Shown here piece after piece: positions 7,832 through 14,682 of a stretch of DNA of 20,206 nt (within the stretch, counting starts at the first letter, position 1; each line of letters starts with the position of its first letter). Source of the DNA: JACJWR01 sp044326505 (GTDB lineage: Bacteria; Actinomycetota; Actinomycetes; S36-B12; UBA10799); contig JBIRBF010000026.1 in the NCBI GenBank assembly GCA_044326505.1, forward strand, positions 1-20,206, written 5' to 3'. A program made the translations under genes and the position numbers. Below the pieces are notes generated by a model that saw only the letters and a program-made list of their open reading frames with translations, did not search any database and was not told where the DNA came from.

Positions 7832-9241
7832 TCACCTTCCGCTCACGCATTTGTCGTAGAGGTCCAGCAGCCGCGAGTCGGGGTCGTAGCGCCTGCGCAG
7901 CTGCTCGTAGGTCCGACCGTTGTAGATACGCCAGAAATCATCGACAGGGTAGTAGGCCGACGAGTAGAGCGACTTTCGACCGCCGAGCCGCTCCACCTCG
8001 ATCTCGATGGCCCGGTTGACGTCGCCGAGGGCTGCACCGGGGCGCACCTCGACGCTGGACCAAAAACCCACATTGACGTATGTCTGATCGGGCTGCAGGG
8101 CGTAGAGGTCCCAGCGGTGGTCCGGGTTGCGCTGTCGCAGCGGACACAGCCACACCGGCGAGATCCCGACTTCCGCGGCGAAGAAGCCCATGAACTCGGC
8201 CAGCCGCTCCACCGGCACTTCGACGTCCTGGATCACGAATTCGCGCTGCGGACGGCGGCGTACGGCGTCCCAGCGGTCGACGAGGCCCGATCGACGGCTG
8301 GCGGCGATGGCCTTGAAGTACACGTCCGAGCGCAGGTAGCGCCGCGGGATGAGCGGCCGGATGTAGGCGTTCTGCGCCCCAACGCCCGCGGAGCACCAGA
8401 ACCAGTCGGCGTCCCAGCGCCAGATGTAGTCCCTGACTGTCAGATAGTCGCCGGTGCGCTCCGCGATCGACTTGTAGTAGATGTTCCGACCGGTGTAGTC
8501 CGACCGGTAGGGCGCCGCGTCAGCCCACCGGCCCAACGTCAAGTACACCTCGTCCGACGCGAACACGGTGCCGTCGCAGAAGTCGACCGCCCGGCCGTCG
8601 AAGGCTTGCTCCACGGTGATCCGCTCGAGCGCCTCCGCGGCCGCGGCAGCCGAGTCGAAGCGCACGTGCTGCAGCTCGACGAAGGGGTGCACGGGGGTCA
8701 GCTCGATGCGCAGCCGCAGCGCGTAGCCCAAGGTGCCGTAGGAGTTCGGGAAACCGAAGAACAGGTCCGCATGCTCGCCCTCGGGCCGAGCCGTGACGAC
8801 CTCGCCGGACCCCGTGAGCACGTCCATCTCGAGGACGGACTCGTGCGGCAAGCCCGCGCGGAACGATGTGGACTCGATACCGAGCCCGGTGACCGCGCCG
8901 CCCAGGGTGATCGTCTTGAGCTGCGGCACGACCAATGGCATGAGTCTGTGCGCGAGGGTGGCGTCGACCAGGTCCTCGTAGGTCGTCATGCCCAGCACGT
9001 CCGCAGTGCGACTCGCAGCGTCAACCCACAGCACACCTGAGAACTCGGACACATCGATGCCGGGTGCGGCGGCTTCTTCCCGGATGCGGAAAAGGTTGGA
9101 CGTCTTCTTCGCCAACCGCACGGGCGAGCCGGGAGGGAGTGCGGCGTAGCCGGACAGCAGCCGATCCACCCGGCCGCGGTAGTCGTCGGCCACGCCCACG
9201 GGCAGCGTCGCCCCGAGGGGCAGCTGCGGTGCACCAGCCAC
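7832..9241 (-). CDS. tmsA: FAD-binding oxidoreductase, TmsA/BfaA type (10-methylene fatty acid reductase)
   Basis: A 469-residue protein with an FAD_binding_4 domain resembling DHCR24 sterol reductases. The flavin-binding region includes PQLKTITLGGAVTGLGIES (106-124), SFRAGLPHESVLEMDVLTG (126-144) and FGFPNSYGTLGYALRL (162-177). The C-terminal half is rich in aromatic residues (IWRWDADWFWCS near 273-284) and ends with the typical ADEYYP-like YNGRTYEQLRRRYDP segment. The start is a GTG with GAGAGG nine bases upstream. In the tms pathway this enzyme reduces the exocyclic methylene of 10-methylene stearoyl lipid using NADPH. It is the first gene of a minus-strand operon with tmsB (gap of four bases) and the MFS gene. 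Family and pairing are seen; the reaction is inferred from characterised actinobacterial homologues. Confidence 0.87.
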   Translation of the reverse strand: MAGAPQLPLGATLPVGVADDYRGRVDRLLSGYAALPPGSPVRLAKKTSNLFRIREEAAAPGIDVSEFSGVLWVDAASRTADVLGMTTYEDLVDATLAHRLMPLVVPQLKTITLGGAVTGLGIESTSFRAGLPHESVLEMDVLTGSGEVVTARPEGEHADLFFGFPNSYGTLGYALRLRIELTPVHPFVELQHVRFDSAAAAAEALERITVEQAFDGRAVDFCDGTVFASDEVYLTLGRWADAAPYRSDYTGRNIYYKSIAERTGDYLTVRDYIWRWDADWFWCSAGVGAQNAYIRPLIPRRYLRSDVYFKAIAASRRSGLVDRWDAVRRRPQREFVIQDVEVPVERLAEFMGFFAAEVGISPVWLCPLRQRNPDHRWDLYALQPDQTYVNVGFWSSVEVRPGAALGDVNRAIEIEVERLGGRKSLYSSAYYPVDDFWRIYNGRTYEQLRRRYDPDSRLLDLYDKCVSGR

Positions 9242-9342
9242 GAGCTCTACCTCTCAGTATCGACGACGGCCCACAAGTGTCGCTCAGGGTAGTGCGTCGG
9301 TGCTTGCCCGCGCCCGAATTCGGTGAATCCGGCAGCCGCCGC

Positions 9343-9348
9343 TAAAGT
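9343..9348 (+). promoter_or_regulatory. Possible -10 element for the ATP-grasp operon
   Basis: TAAAGT fits TANNNT and lies 22 bases before the ATG at 9371. Transcription starting about seven bases downstream would leave the in-frame GTG at 9323 outside the message, which supports the ATG at 9371. A poor -35 match (TTCGGT at 9319-9324) has 18-base spacing. Confidence 0.35.
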
Positions 9349-9359
9349 GACGGCAAGTT

Positions 9360-9364
9360 GGGAG
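9360..9364 (+). promoter_or_regulatory. Ribosome binding site that fixes the ATP-grasp start at 9371
   Basis: GGGAG lies six bases before ATG 9371. The in-frame GTG at 9323 has no comparable site, and the extra 16 residues it would add do not look like the family's N-terminus. Confidence 0.6.
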
Positions 9365-9370
9365 CCGCTG

Positions 9371-11041
9371 ATGACCGCCGATGACTTCGTCGCAGCCCCG
9401 TCCACGGACGAGCTGCTGACAAGGACGAGCGCGGCCCGGCGCGGCTACGCACCCACCCCCGGCGCCTACGACGAGATCTTCGACGACGCCGGCCGCCCCC
9501 GCCTCGGACTAGAGCAGCTGGAATCGGCCTTGACCGCGCTAGGGCCCGAGGGGCTGCGCGAGCGCGGACGAGTCCGCGACAGCCACCTGACCGCGCAAGG
9601 CATCACGTTCACCCTGAGCGGCCGCGAGCGCCCCTTGCCGATGGACCTGATCCCGCGGGTCATCGCCGCGTCCGAGTGGCGCACGATCGACCAGGGCGTG
9701 GGGCAGCGCATCAGGGCCCTGGAGATGTTCCTGGCAGACGTGTACGGCGCCGGCCAGATCCTCTCCGAGCACGTGGTGCCCCGAGCACTGGTGACTTCCT
9801 CCGCCCACTACCACCGGGCCGCGCACGGCTTCTCGCCGCCGAACGGCGTCCGCATCCACGTCGCCGGAGTGGACTTGATCCGCGATCAGGAAGGCACCAT
9901 TCGGGTGCTGGAGGACAATCTGCGCAACCCATCAGGCGTGTCCTATGTGCTCGAGAATCGCCGCACCCTCGCCCACGTGGTGCCAGAGCTGTTCCCCACC
10001 CAGAGAGTGCGGGCGATCTCGGAGTACCCCGAGAAACTGCTGGCCTCGCTGGTCGCCGCAGCACCGCGCGGCGTGCCCGATCCGACCGTCGTGGTGCTCA
10101 CCCCCGGGGTGCACAACTCCGCGCACTTCGAGCACGCCTTCCTGGCCCGTCGTATGGGCGTGGAGCTGGTCGAGGGCCGCGACCTGTTCTGCCGCGATGG
10201 CAGCGTGTTTGTCCGCACCACCAAGGGGCCTCGACAGGTCCACGTCATCTATCGCCGCATCGACGACGACTACTTGGATCCGGTGCACTTCCGGCCCGAC
10301 AGCATCCTCGGCATCCCCGGCATCCTCAACGCTGCCCGCGCCGGGACGGTGTCGCTGGCCAATGCGGTGGGTAACGGCGTCGCCGACGACAAGGCGCTGT
10401 ACCCCTACGTCCCACAGATCATCGAGTACTACCTGGGCGAGAAGCCGATCCTGCCCAACGTGCCTACTTACGACCTGCAGGACGACGAGGTGCGGGAGTT
10501 CGTCCTCGAGCGGCTCGACACCATGGTGCTCAAACCGGTGGACGGATCCGGCGGCTACGGCCTGGTGATGGGCCATCAGGCTGACGAGGAAGACCTGTCG
10601 CGCGTCGCCGAGGCGATCCAGGCCGAGCCCCGAGCGTGGATCGCCCAGCCGGTTCTGACGTTGAGCACGTCTCCGACTGCCGTCGGCGACGGGATCGTCG
10701 AGCCGCGCCACGTGGACCTGCGACCGTTCGCAGTCAACGACGGCGAACAGGTCTGGGTGCTGCCCGGCGGCCTGACCCGGGTGGCGCTGCGCCGCGGCAG
10801 CCTGGTGGTCAACTCCTCCCAGGGCGGGGGCTCGAAGGACACCTGGGTGCTCGACGACGGCCTCGGCGGGATCAGCTCCGAGCCTTCCGCCGCTGTTGCC
10901 GACGGCACGTCGGCCGGGTTCATCGACATCGAGCGGCGCTACCGGCGCCGGCCCACCTGGCGGGCACAGGGACCCACGCTCACCGAAGAGCGGATGAGGC
11001 AGCAGTCCGAGCAGCAACAACAGGGCGGCGCATCATGCTGA
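9371..11041 (+). CDS. Circularly permuted ATP-grasp protein (COG2308)
   Basis: A 556-residue protein of the circularly permuted ATP-grasp family (mycobacterial counterpart Rv2411c). Visible signatures: YDEIFDDAGRPR near the N-terminus, FTLSGRERPLPMDLIPRVI, RVLEDNLRNPSGVSYVLENR with acidic residues expected to bind Mg, VVVLTPGVHNSAHFEHAFLA, a DDYLDPVHF segment, and the glycine-rich VLKPVDGSGGYGL ATP-binding loop in the C-terminal half. It should form an amide or peptide bond with ATP on an unknown carboxylate. The family nearly always occurs with an alpha-E protein and a transglutaminase-like protease, and both follow here. It overlaps the alpha-E gene by seven bases. No membrane segment, so cytoplasmic. 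The Gln-rich last 15 residues also contain the next gene's start. Confidence 0.88.
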   Translation: MTADDFVAAPSTDELLTRTSAARRGYAPTPGAYDEIFDDAGRPRLGLEQLESALTALGPEGLRERGRVRDSHLTAQGITFTLSGRERPLPMDLIPRVIAASEWRTIDQGVGQRIRALEMFLADVYGAGQILSEHVVPRALVTSSAHYHRAAHGFSPPNGVRIHVAGVDLIRDQEGTIRVLEDNLRNPSGVSYVLENRRTLAHVVPELFPTQRVRAISEYPEKLLASLVAAAPRGVPDPTVVVLTPGVHNSAHFEHAFLARRMGVELVEGRDLFCRDGSVFVRTTKGPRQVHVIYRRIDDDYLDPVHFRPDSILGIPGILNAARAGTVSLANAVGNGVADDKALYPYVPQIIEYYLGEKPILPNVPTYDLQDDEVREFVLERLDTMVLKPVDGSGGYGLVMGHQADEEDLSRVAEAIQAEPRAWIAQPVLTLSTSPTAVGDGIVEPRHVDLRPFAVNDGEQVWVLPGGLTRVALRRGSLVVNSSQGGGSKDTWVLDDGLGGISSEPSAAVADGTSAGFIDIERRYRRRPTWRAQGPTLTEERMRQQSEQQQQGGASC

Positions 11042-11955
11042 GCCGGTTGGCCGAGAGCTTCTACTGGATCGGCCGCTACATCGAGCGGTCCGAGGCCAGC
11101 GCCCGACTGCTTGCCGAGCACCACCAACTCATCATCGAGGACAAGCGGGTCACCCCCGAGCGCGGCGCCCACGCCTTGCTCGAGGCGCTCATGCTCACCC
11201 CGGAGGAGCCAGCCTCGACGCCGAGCGCGCTCGTGCGACAGGTGCTCGGCTCGGCCGATGACACCGGCACGATCAGCGGGTCCGTGCACGCGGCGCGGGA
11301 GAATGCCCGAGCCATCCGCGACGCGCTGTCCGGCGAAGTATTCGAGGCGCTCAACAGCGTGGACATGCGCCTGGCGCTGGCGGTATCCAAACCCGACATC
11401 CGCAGCCCCGGTGTGCTGCTGCACGGAGTTCTCGAGCGGCTCGCGATCGTGCACGGGGTGATCGACTGGACCTCACCGAGGGACGAGGGCTACCTCTTCC
11501 TGCGGCTCGGGCGGACGATCGAACGCATCGACATGACAGCACGACTGCTGACCGTGCACCACGAGGCGCTCTGGCCGGAGTCAGGGCCCGTGGCCATGCT
11601 GCGGGCCTCCGGCGGGTTGCATGCCTTCCTGCGCGGGCGCAATCCGATGAACGCCGAACAGGTCCGCGGCTTCCTGGTGCTCGATCCGCTGTTCCCCCGC
11701 TCCATGTTGGGCTCGGCCCGAGCAGCGGTGGAGACCGTGCGCGAACTCGAGGCGCAGGGATCGCTGGATACCAGCGGCAAGCTGCTCCGCACGGTCGGAA
11801 TGCTGCGCAGCGAACTCGAGTTCTCGTCCTCCGCGCCGTCGCCGCAAACTATCGACGACATGGCCGAGAGTGCGATGGGCGCGGCGGGCGCCGCCGGGGC
11901 TGAAGTGTCCGAGGCCTTCTTCCGCCAGGCCGGCACGATCGTCTGGAGCCACTGA
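11035..11955 (+). CDS. Alpha-E domain protein (COG2307)
   Basis: A 306-residue, mainly helical protein starting at the ATG at 11035, inside the end of the ATP-grasp gene. The N-terminus reads MLSRLAESFYWIGRYIERSE, the hallmark of the alpha-E family (A-E-S-x-W-x-G-R-Y-x-E-R). Further family marks are ARENARAIRD near 88-97 and LGRTIERIDMTARLL in the middle. The same frame stays open for about 400 bases upstream, but that stretch is the ATP-grasp gene read in another frame. The domain has no proven biochemistry; it is thought to work with the neighbouring ligase and protease. The mycobacterial counterpart is Rv2410c. The last base of its TGA stop is the first base of the transglutaminase ATG (TGATG), so translation is coupled. 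Confidence 0.88.
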   Translation: MLSRLAESFYWIGRYIERSEASARLLAEHHQLIIEDKRVTPERGAHALLEALMLTPEEPASTPSALVRQVLGSADDTGTISGSVHAARENARAIRDALSGEVFEALNSVDMRLALAVSKPDIRSPGVLLHGVLERLAIVHGVIDWTSPRDEGYLFLRLGRTIERIDMTARLLTVHHEALWPESGPVAMLRASGGLHAFLRGRNPMNAEQVRGFLVLDPLFPRSMLGSARAAVETVRELEAQGSLDTSGKLLRTVGMLRSELEFSSSAPSPQTIDDMAESAMGAAGAAGAEVSEAFFRQAGTIVWSH

Positions 11956-12806
11956 TGAGTTGGCGGCTGAAAGTCCTGCACCACACCGGACTGCGCTATT
12001 CGGAGGCGGTCTCGGCGTCGTTCAACGAGGCCCGCATGACGCCAGCAGATGGCGGGGGGCAGCTGCTTATCGCGCACGAGCTGCGTGCGTCCCCCTCGGC
12101 ACGCATCCAGGCCTACACGGACTACTGGGGAACCTTGGTGGAGGCGTTCGACCTGCACGAGCTGCACACCCTGCTGGACGTCACCGCGAGCAGCGTGGTC
12201 GAGACATCGCAGACCACCCCGCCGGCGACCACGACCACCTGGGAAGAGCTCGCCGACCCGGGCGTGAAGGATCGCTGGTGCGAGTACCTGCGCCCCAGCA
12301 CGTACGTGGACGACGCCACGGCCGGCGTCGAGCGCGGCCCGCTGGTGGCCGAGCTACGGGCTTTGAGCTCCCCCGCGGAAGCGATCGCCGCCGCCGTGGG
12401 CGCGGTGGAAGCCAGGATGAGCTACATCTCCGGCGCCACCACGGTCTTCACCACCGCCGCGGAGGCGTGGGCGAACGGCGTCGGTGTGTGCCAGGACTTC
12501 ACCCACGTCACACTGTCGCTGCTGCGGGCCCTGGGCATTCCGGCGCGCTATGTGTCGGGCTACCTGTACACCGGCAGCGGCGAGGTCGGCGAGCAGGTCA
12601 CGGGTGAGTCCCATGCCTGGGTGGAGGTGTGGGACGGGGACTGGCACGGACTCGATCCAACCAACGGCCGCATGGTCGGCGAGGGACACATCGTGGTGGC
12701 ACGCGGCCGGGACTACACCGACGTGAGCCCCTTGAAGGGTATCTACGCCGGCGGCTCGTCCGAGGCCATCGGCGTCACCGTCACACTGACGCGGCTGCCC
12801 CGCTAG
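11955..12806 (+). CDS. Transglutaminase-like cysteine protease family protein (COG1305)
   Basis: A 283-residue protein. The N-terminal part (about 1-80: WRLKVLHHTGLRYSEAVSAS and onward) is the bacterial transglutaminase N-terminal domain. The catalytic domain shows all three residues: C179 in NGVGVCQDFTH, H220 in TGESHAWVEVW, and D234 in WHGLDPTNG. No signal peptide, so it should act in the cytoplasm. In this conserved triad (mycobacterial Rv2409c) it is predicted to be a peptidase, or to transfer an amine onto a peptide made or tagged by the ATP-grasp ligase; this has not been settled and is inference. Third gene of the plus-strand operon. Its last 26 bases overlap the end of the convergent TetR gene. 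Confidence 0.9.
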   Translation: MSWRLKVLHHTGLRYSEAVSASFNEARMTPADGGGQLLIAHELRASPSARIQAYTDYWGTLVEAFDLHELHTLLDVTASSVVETSQTTPPATTTTWEELADPGVKDRWCEYLRPSTYVDDATAGVERGPLVAELRALSSPAEAIAAAVGAVEARMSYISGATTVFTTAAEAWANGVGVCQDFTHVTLSLLRALGIPARYVSGYLYTGSGEVGEQVTGESHAWVEVWDGDWHGLDPTNGRMVGEGHIVVARGRDYTDVSPLKGIYAGGSSEAIGVTVTLTRLPR

Positions 12807-13425
12807 CTTGCCCGCTCGGTGCCAGTTCAGCCGGTTCGGCGATGGCCGTGACGAACGCGCGCAGAGCCTCGGCTCCTTCGGCGGAGTTGACCAGTTCGGG
12901 GTCCACCATCTGCTGGAGAGCGAAGCCGATAGCCATGCTGTTGAGCGCAACGGCCCCCTGCTCGGGCGTCAGCCCGGACGAGGCCTCGATGTTGCACTCG
13001 GCCAGCAGATCGCGCTGCACCTGCCGCTGCTCGCGCAGCACCTCGGTGACCACCGAGCGGACCTCGGGGTCGTTGGCAGCGTCCATCATCGACCACACCA
13101 GCAGGCGGAATCGCTGCGGCTGCGCCCGCACCTGCGTCATGAAGCCCGTGCCATCTGCGAGCAGTCGGTCGCGGGCGTCGCCCACCAGGTCCGTGTCCAG
13201 TTCCTGCGGCCCTGCCTCGACTCCCTGCCCGGTGCTCACCCGCAGAGCGGCGAGGAAAAGCTCGCGCTTGCCGCTGAAGTTGGAGTAGAGCGCCCCGATC
13301 GTCATGCCAGACTCGCGCGCGATTGCCTCGATCGATGCCCCCGCGTAGCCGCGCTCGGAGAACACTCCGATCGCGGCATCGATCATCCGGGTGCGGGTCT
13401 CGGCCCGGCTTCGCTTGCCTGTCAT
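12781..13425 (-). CDS. TetR/AcrR family transcriptional regulator
   Basis: A 214-residue protein when started at the ATG at 13425, which has AGGAGG at 13437-13442 (spacing 11). An in-frame ATG at 13509 would add 28 residues and place the start inside a terminator hairpin, so it is rejected. The N-terminal DNA-binding domain is clear: TRTRMIDAAIGVFSERGYAGASIEAIARESGMTIGALYSNFSGKRELFL, cited here in parts: helix 1 near 10-25, the helix-turn-helix near 31-50, and the YSNFSGKRELF end near 47-57. The C-terminal ligand domain has no recognisable pattern. It is a single-gene unit, convergent with the transglutaminase gene. Its targets are unknown; self-regulation through the short palindrome at 13468-13479 is possible. 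Confidence 0.9.
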   Translation of the reverse strand: MTGKRSRAETRTRMIDAAIGVFSERGYAGASIEAIARESGMTIGALYSNFSGKRELFLAALRVSTGQGVEAGPQELDTDLVGDARDRLLADGTGFMTQVRAQPQRFRLLVWSMMDAANDPEVRSVVTEVLREQRQVQRDLLAECNIEASSGLTPEQGAVALNSMAIGFALQQMVDPELVNSAEGAEALRAFVTAIAEPAELAPSGQASGAAASV

Positions 13426-13436
13426 GTCTGCACTCG

Positions 13437-13442
13437 CCTCCT
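13437..13442 (-). promoter_or_regulatory. Ribosome binding site that fixes the TetR start at 13425
   Basis: AGGAGG on the minus strand, 11 bases before the ATG at 13425. The spacing is a little long but it is the only strong site near a candidate start of this gene. Confidence 0.5.
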
Positions 13443-13467
13443 GCAGCCCCGACTCGGGCGGCCTGTG

Positions 13468-13479
13468 ACTAAGTGTAGT
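13468..13479. promoter_or_regulatory. Possible TetR operator overlapping a -10 element
   Basis: ACTA-AGTG-TAGT is a short palindrome with 4-bp arms. On the minus strand it contains TACACT, which fits TANNNT and would start transcription about 40 bases before the TetR ATG. A repressor binding its own -10 is usual for the family, but the arms are short and the call is tentative. Confidence 0.25.
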
Positions 13480-13486
13480 GAACAAC

Positions 13487-13517
13487 ACGGAGGGATGGCC
13501 ATCGGCCACCCCTCCGT
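13487..13517 (-). terminator. Hairpin terminator after the membrane protein operon
   Basis: A stem of ACGGAGGG with CCCTCCGT, one A/C mismatch, then TGGCC with GGCCA, closed by the loop ATC. That is 13 paired positions. It lies 33 bases past the stop of the 13550-14275 gene. On the minus strand it is followed by GTTGTTCACT, a weak T-rich tail. It should end the three-gene minus-strand transcript and shield the TetR promoter from read-through. Confidence 0.65.
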
Positions 13518-13549
13518 ACCATAAAGACTTACGCTGCGGTTACTTTGCG

Positions 13550-14275
13550 TCAGGCAGTGTGCACCTCTGAGTTACCCGCGGCGCCGACCTTGGTGCTGCG
13601 GTAGATGGCCGACCAGGCGGTGAGCAGCCACCATGCGACCAGGCCCAACACCAGCCAGCCAATGAGCGACGCCATGAATCCGTGAATGAAGAACACGTTC
13701 ACGGCCATGAGCAGGAACATGATCAGTCCGCCGATGGAGAGCAGGATCGAGGTGATGAGCCAACGGCCCCAGCGGTCCTTGAGCGCCCGGAAGTTGGCCC
13801 CGATCGCGTTCTTCTGGCCATCGGCCGCCGCTGGGGCAAGAAAGGCCAGCAGCCAGCAGACCAGCAGACCCAGGAACGGGTAGATCATGAAGCCCAGCGT
13901 GACCAAGACGAACAACACGAAGGCCCACAGCACGAAGGTGCCCAAGACCGGTGTGGTCCCCGAAATCGCCCCGGAGAGCGACACCTTGCCGTCCACAGCC
14001 TCGAGCGACGTCCGGCTCAGCACCGCGAACGACACCAGCAGCACCGCGAACGACACGATGAACGAGATGATGAAGGCCGCGTTCAGGCCCACCTGGGCGT
14101 TCCAGAAGACCAGCACTGACTGCACGAGCGCGTTGACGATGATCACGATCAGCGCCGGCGCGGTGCCTCGCCACATCCGGGCCAGCCCGGTGAGCAGGGC
14201 GGAGAAGCCGTACTTCTTGTCCGGCTTGCCCGCCTGCGGCGCGGCGCTCTCGGGTTTGGTTGCCACGTCGCTCAT
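13550..14275 (-). CDS. Polytopic membrane protein of unknown function
   Basis: A 241-residue protein with a charged, Lys- and Pro-rich N-terminal tail (about 1-35) and about six membrane segments: near 38-60 (GTAPALIVIIVNALVQS), 64-88, 107-130, 131-150, 168-192 and 196-222. The DGQKNAIGANFRALKDRWGRW stretch, near 151-170, is a polar cytoplasmic loop that recalls DUF4013/Yip1-like multipass proteins, but I cannot assign a family with confidence. The ATG overlaps the TGA of the lipoprotein gene (ATGA), so the two are translated together. It is the last gene of the phosphoesterase-lipoprotein-membrane protein operon, with a hairpin terminator after it. A role as membrane partner of the two exported products is inferred from position only. 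Confidence 0.75.
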   Translation of the reverse strand: MSDVATKPESAAPQAGKPDKKYGFSALLTGLARMWRGTAPALIVIIVNALVQSVLVFWNAQVGLNAAFIISFIVSFAVLLVSFAVLSRTSLEAVDGKVSLSGAISGTTPVLGTFVLWAFVLFVLVTLGFMIYPFLGLLVCWLLAFLAPAAADGQKNAIGANFRALKDRWGRWLITSILLSIGGLIMFLLMAVNVFFIHGFMASLIGWLVLGLVAWWLLTAWSAIYRSTKVGAAGNSEVHTA

Positions 14276-14682
14276 TGCGCTGTCCTCGCGTTCTGCTCCA
14301 TGATCTTGCCGGTCAGACCCTGGTACAGGGTGGCATCGCCAGCGGTGACCTTGATGACGATGAACTTGTCGGCCGCGGCGGCATCCTTGGGCAGATCGGC
14401 CTGGAACTGCTGGGGCACCTCGGGGGTGGTGTACTGATCGGCCTCGCCGATCACCGCCCGCCCGTCGGTGGCCAGACCCTGACAGGTGAAGTGCGTTCCG
14501 GAGTACTCACACGTGGGCGCGGACTTGAACGTCAGCCCCTGGCTCAGCGCCACATCGATAGTGGCGGCGCGCACCGTGATCTCGGCGTCACCCGCGACTG
14601 GCTGCAACTGCGCAACCTGCGAGCAGCCTGCCAATCCCGCAACGGCCAGACCAGCCGCCGCAACGATCGTCAGCCTTCTCAT
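14272..14682 (-). CDS. Small lipoprotein of unknown function (DUF4333-like)
   Basis: A 136-residue protein with a lipoprotein signal: basic MRR, hydrophobic core, and lipobox LAGC with C20 as the lipidated cysteine. The mature part is about 117 residues with two more Cys (in APTCEYSG and HFTCQGL), spaced to form a disulfide, in a pattern like DUF4333 actinobacterial lipoproteins; that family link is tentative. It should sit on the outer face of the cytoplasmic membrane. Both ends overlap neighbours by four bases (ATGA), with the exported phosphoesterase before it and the membrane protein after it, so the three products are probably made in step. No enzymatic motif is visible. Confidence 0.8.
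   Translation of the reverse strand: MRRLTIVAAAGLAVAGLAGCSQVAQLQPVAGDAEITVRAATIDVALSQGLTFKSAPTCEYSGTHFTCQGLATDGRAVIGEADQYTTPEVPQQFQADLPKDAAAADKFIVIKVTAGDATLYQGLTGKIMEQNARTAQ

Noticed and set aside
6604..9040. Two long overlapping plus-strand frames (471 and 417 codons) opposite tmsB and tmsA
   Set aside because: Both mirror the codon positions of real genes on the other strand and show no domain or ribosome site.
10636..11034. In-frame upstream extension of the alpha-E gene inside the ATP-grasp gene
   Set aside because: The extension is Arg-rich out-of-frame sequence of the ATP-grasp gene; the family N-terminus begins exactly at the ATG at 11035.
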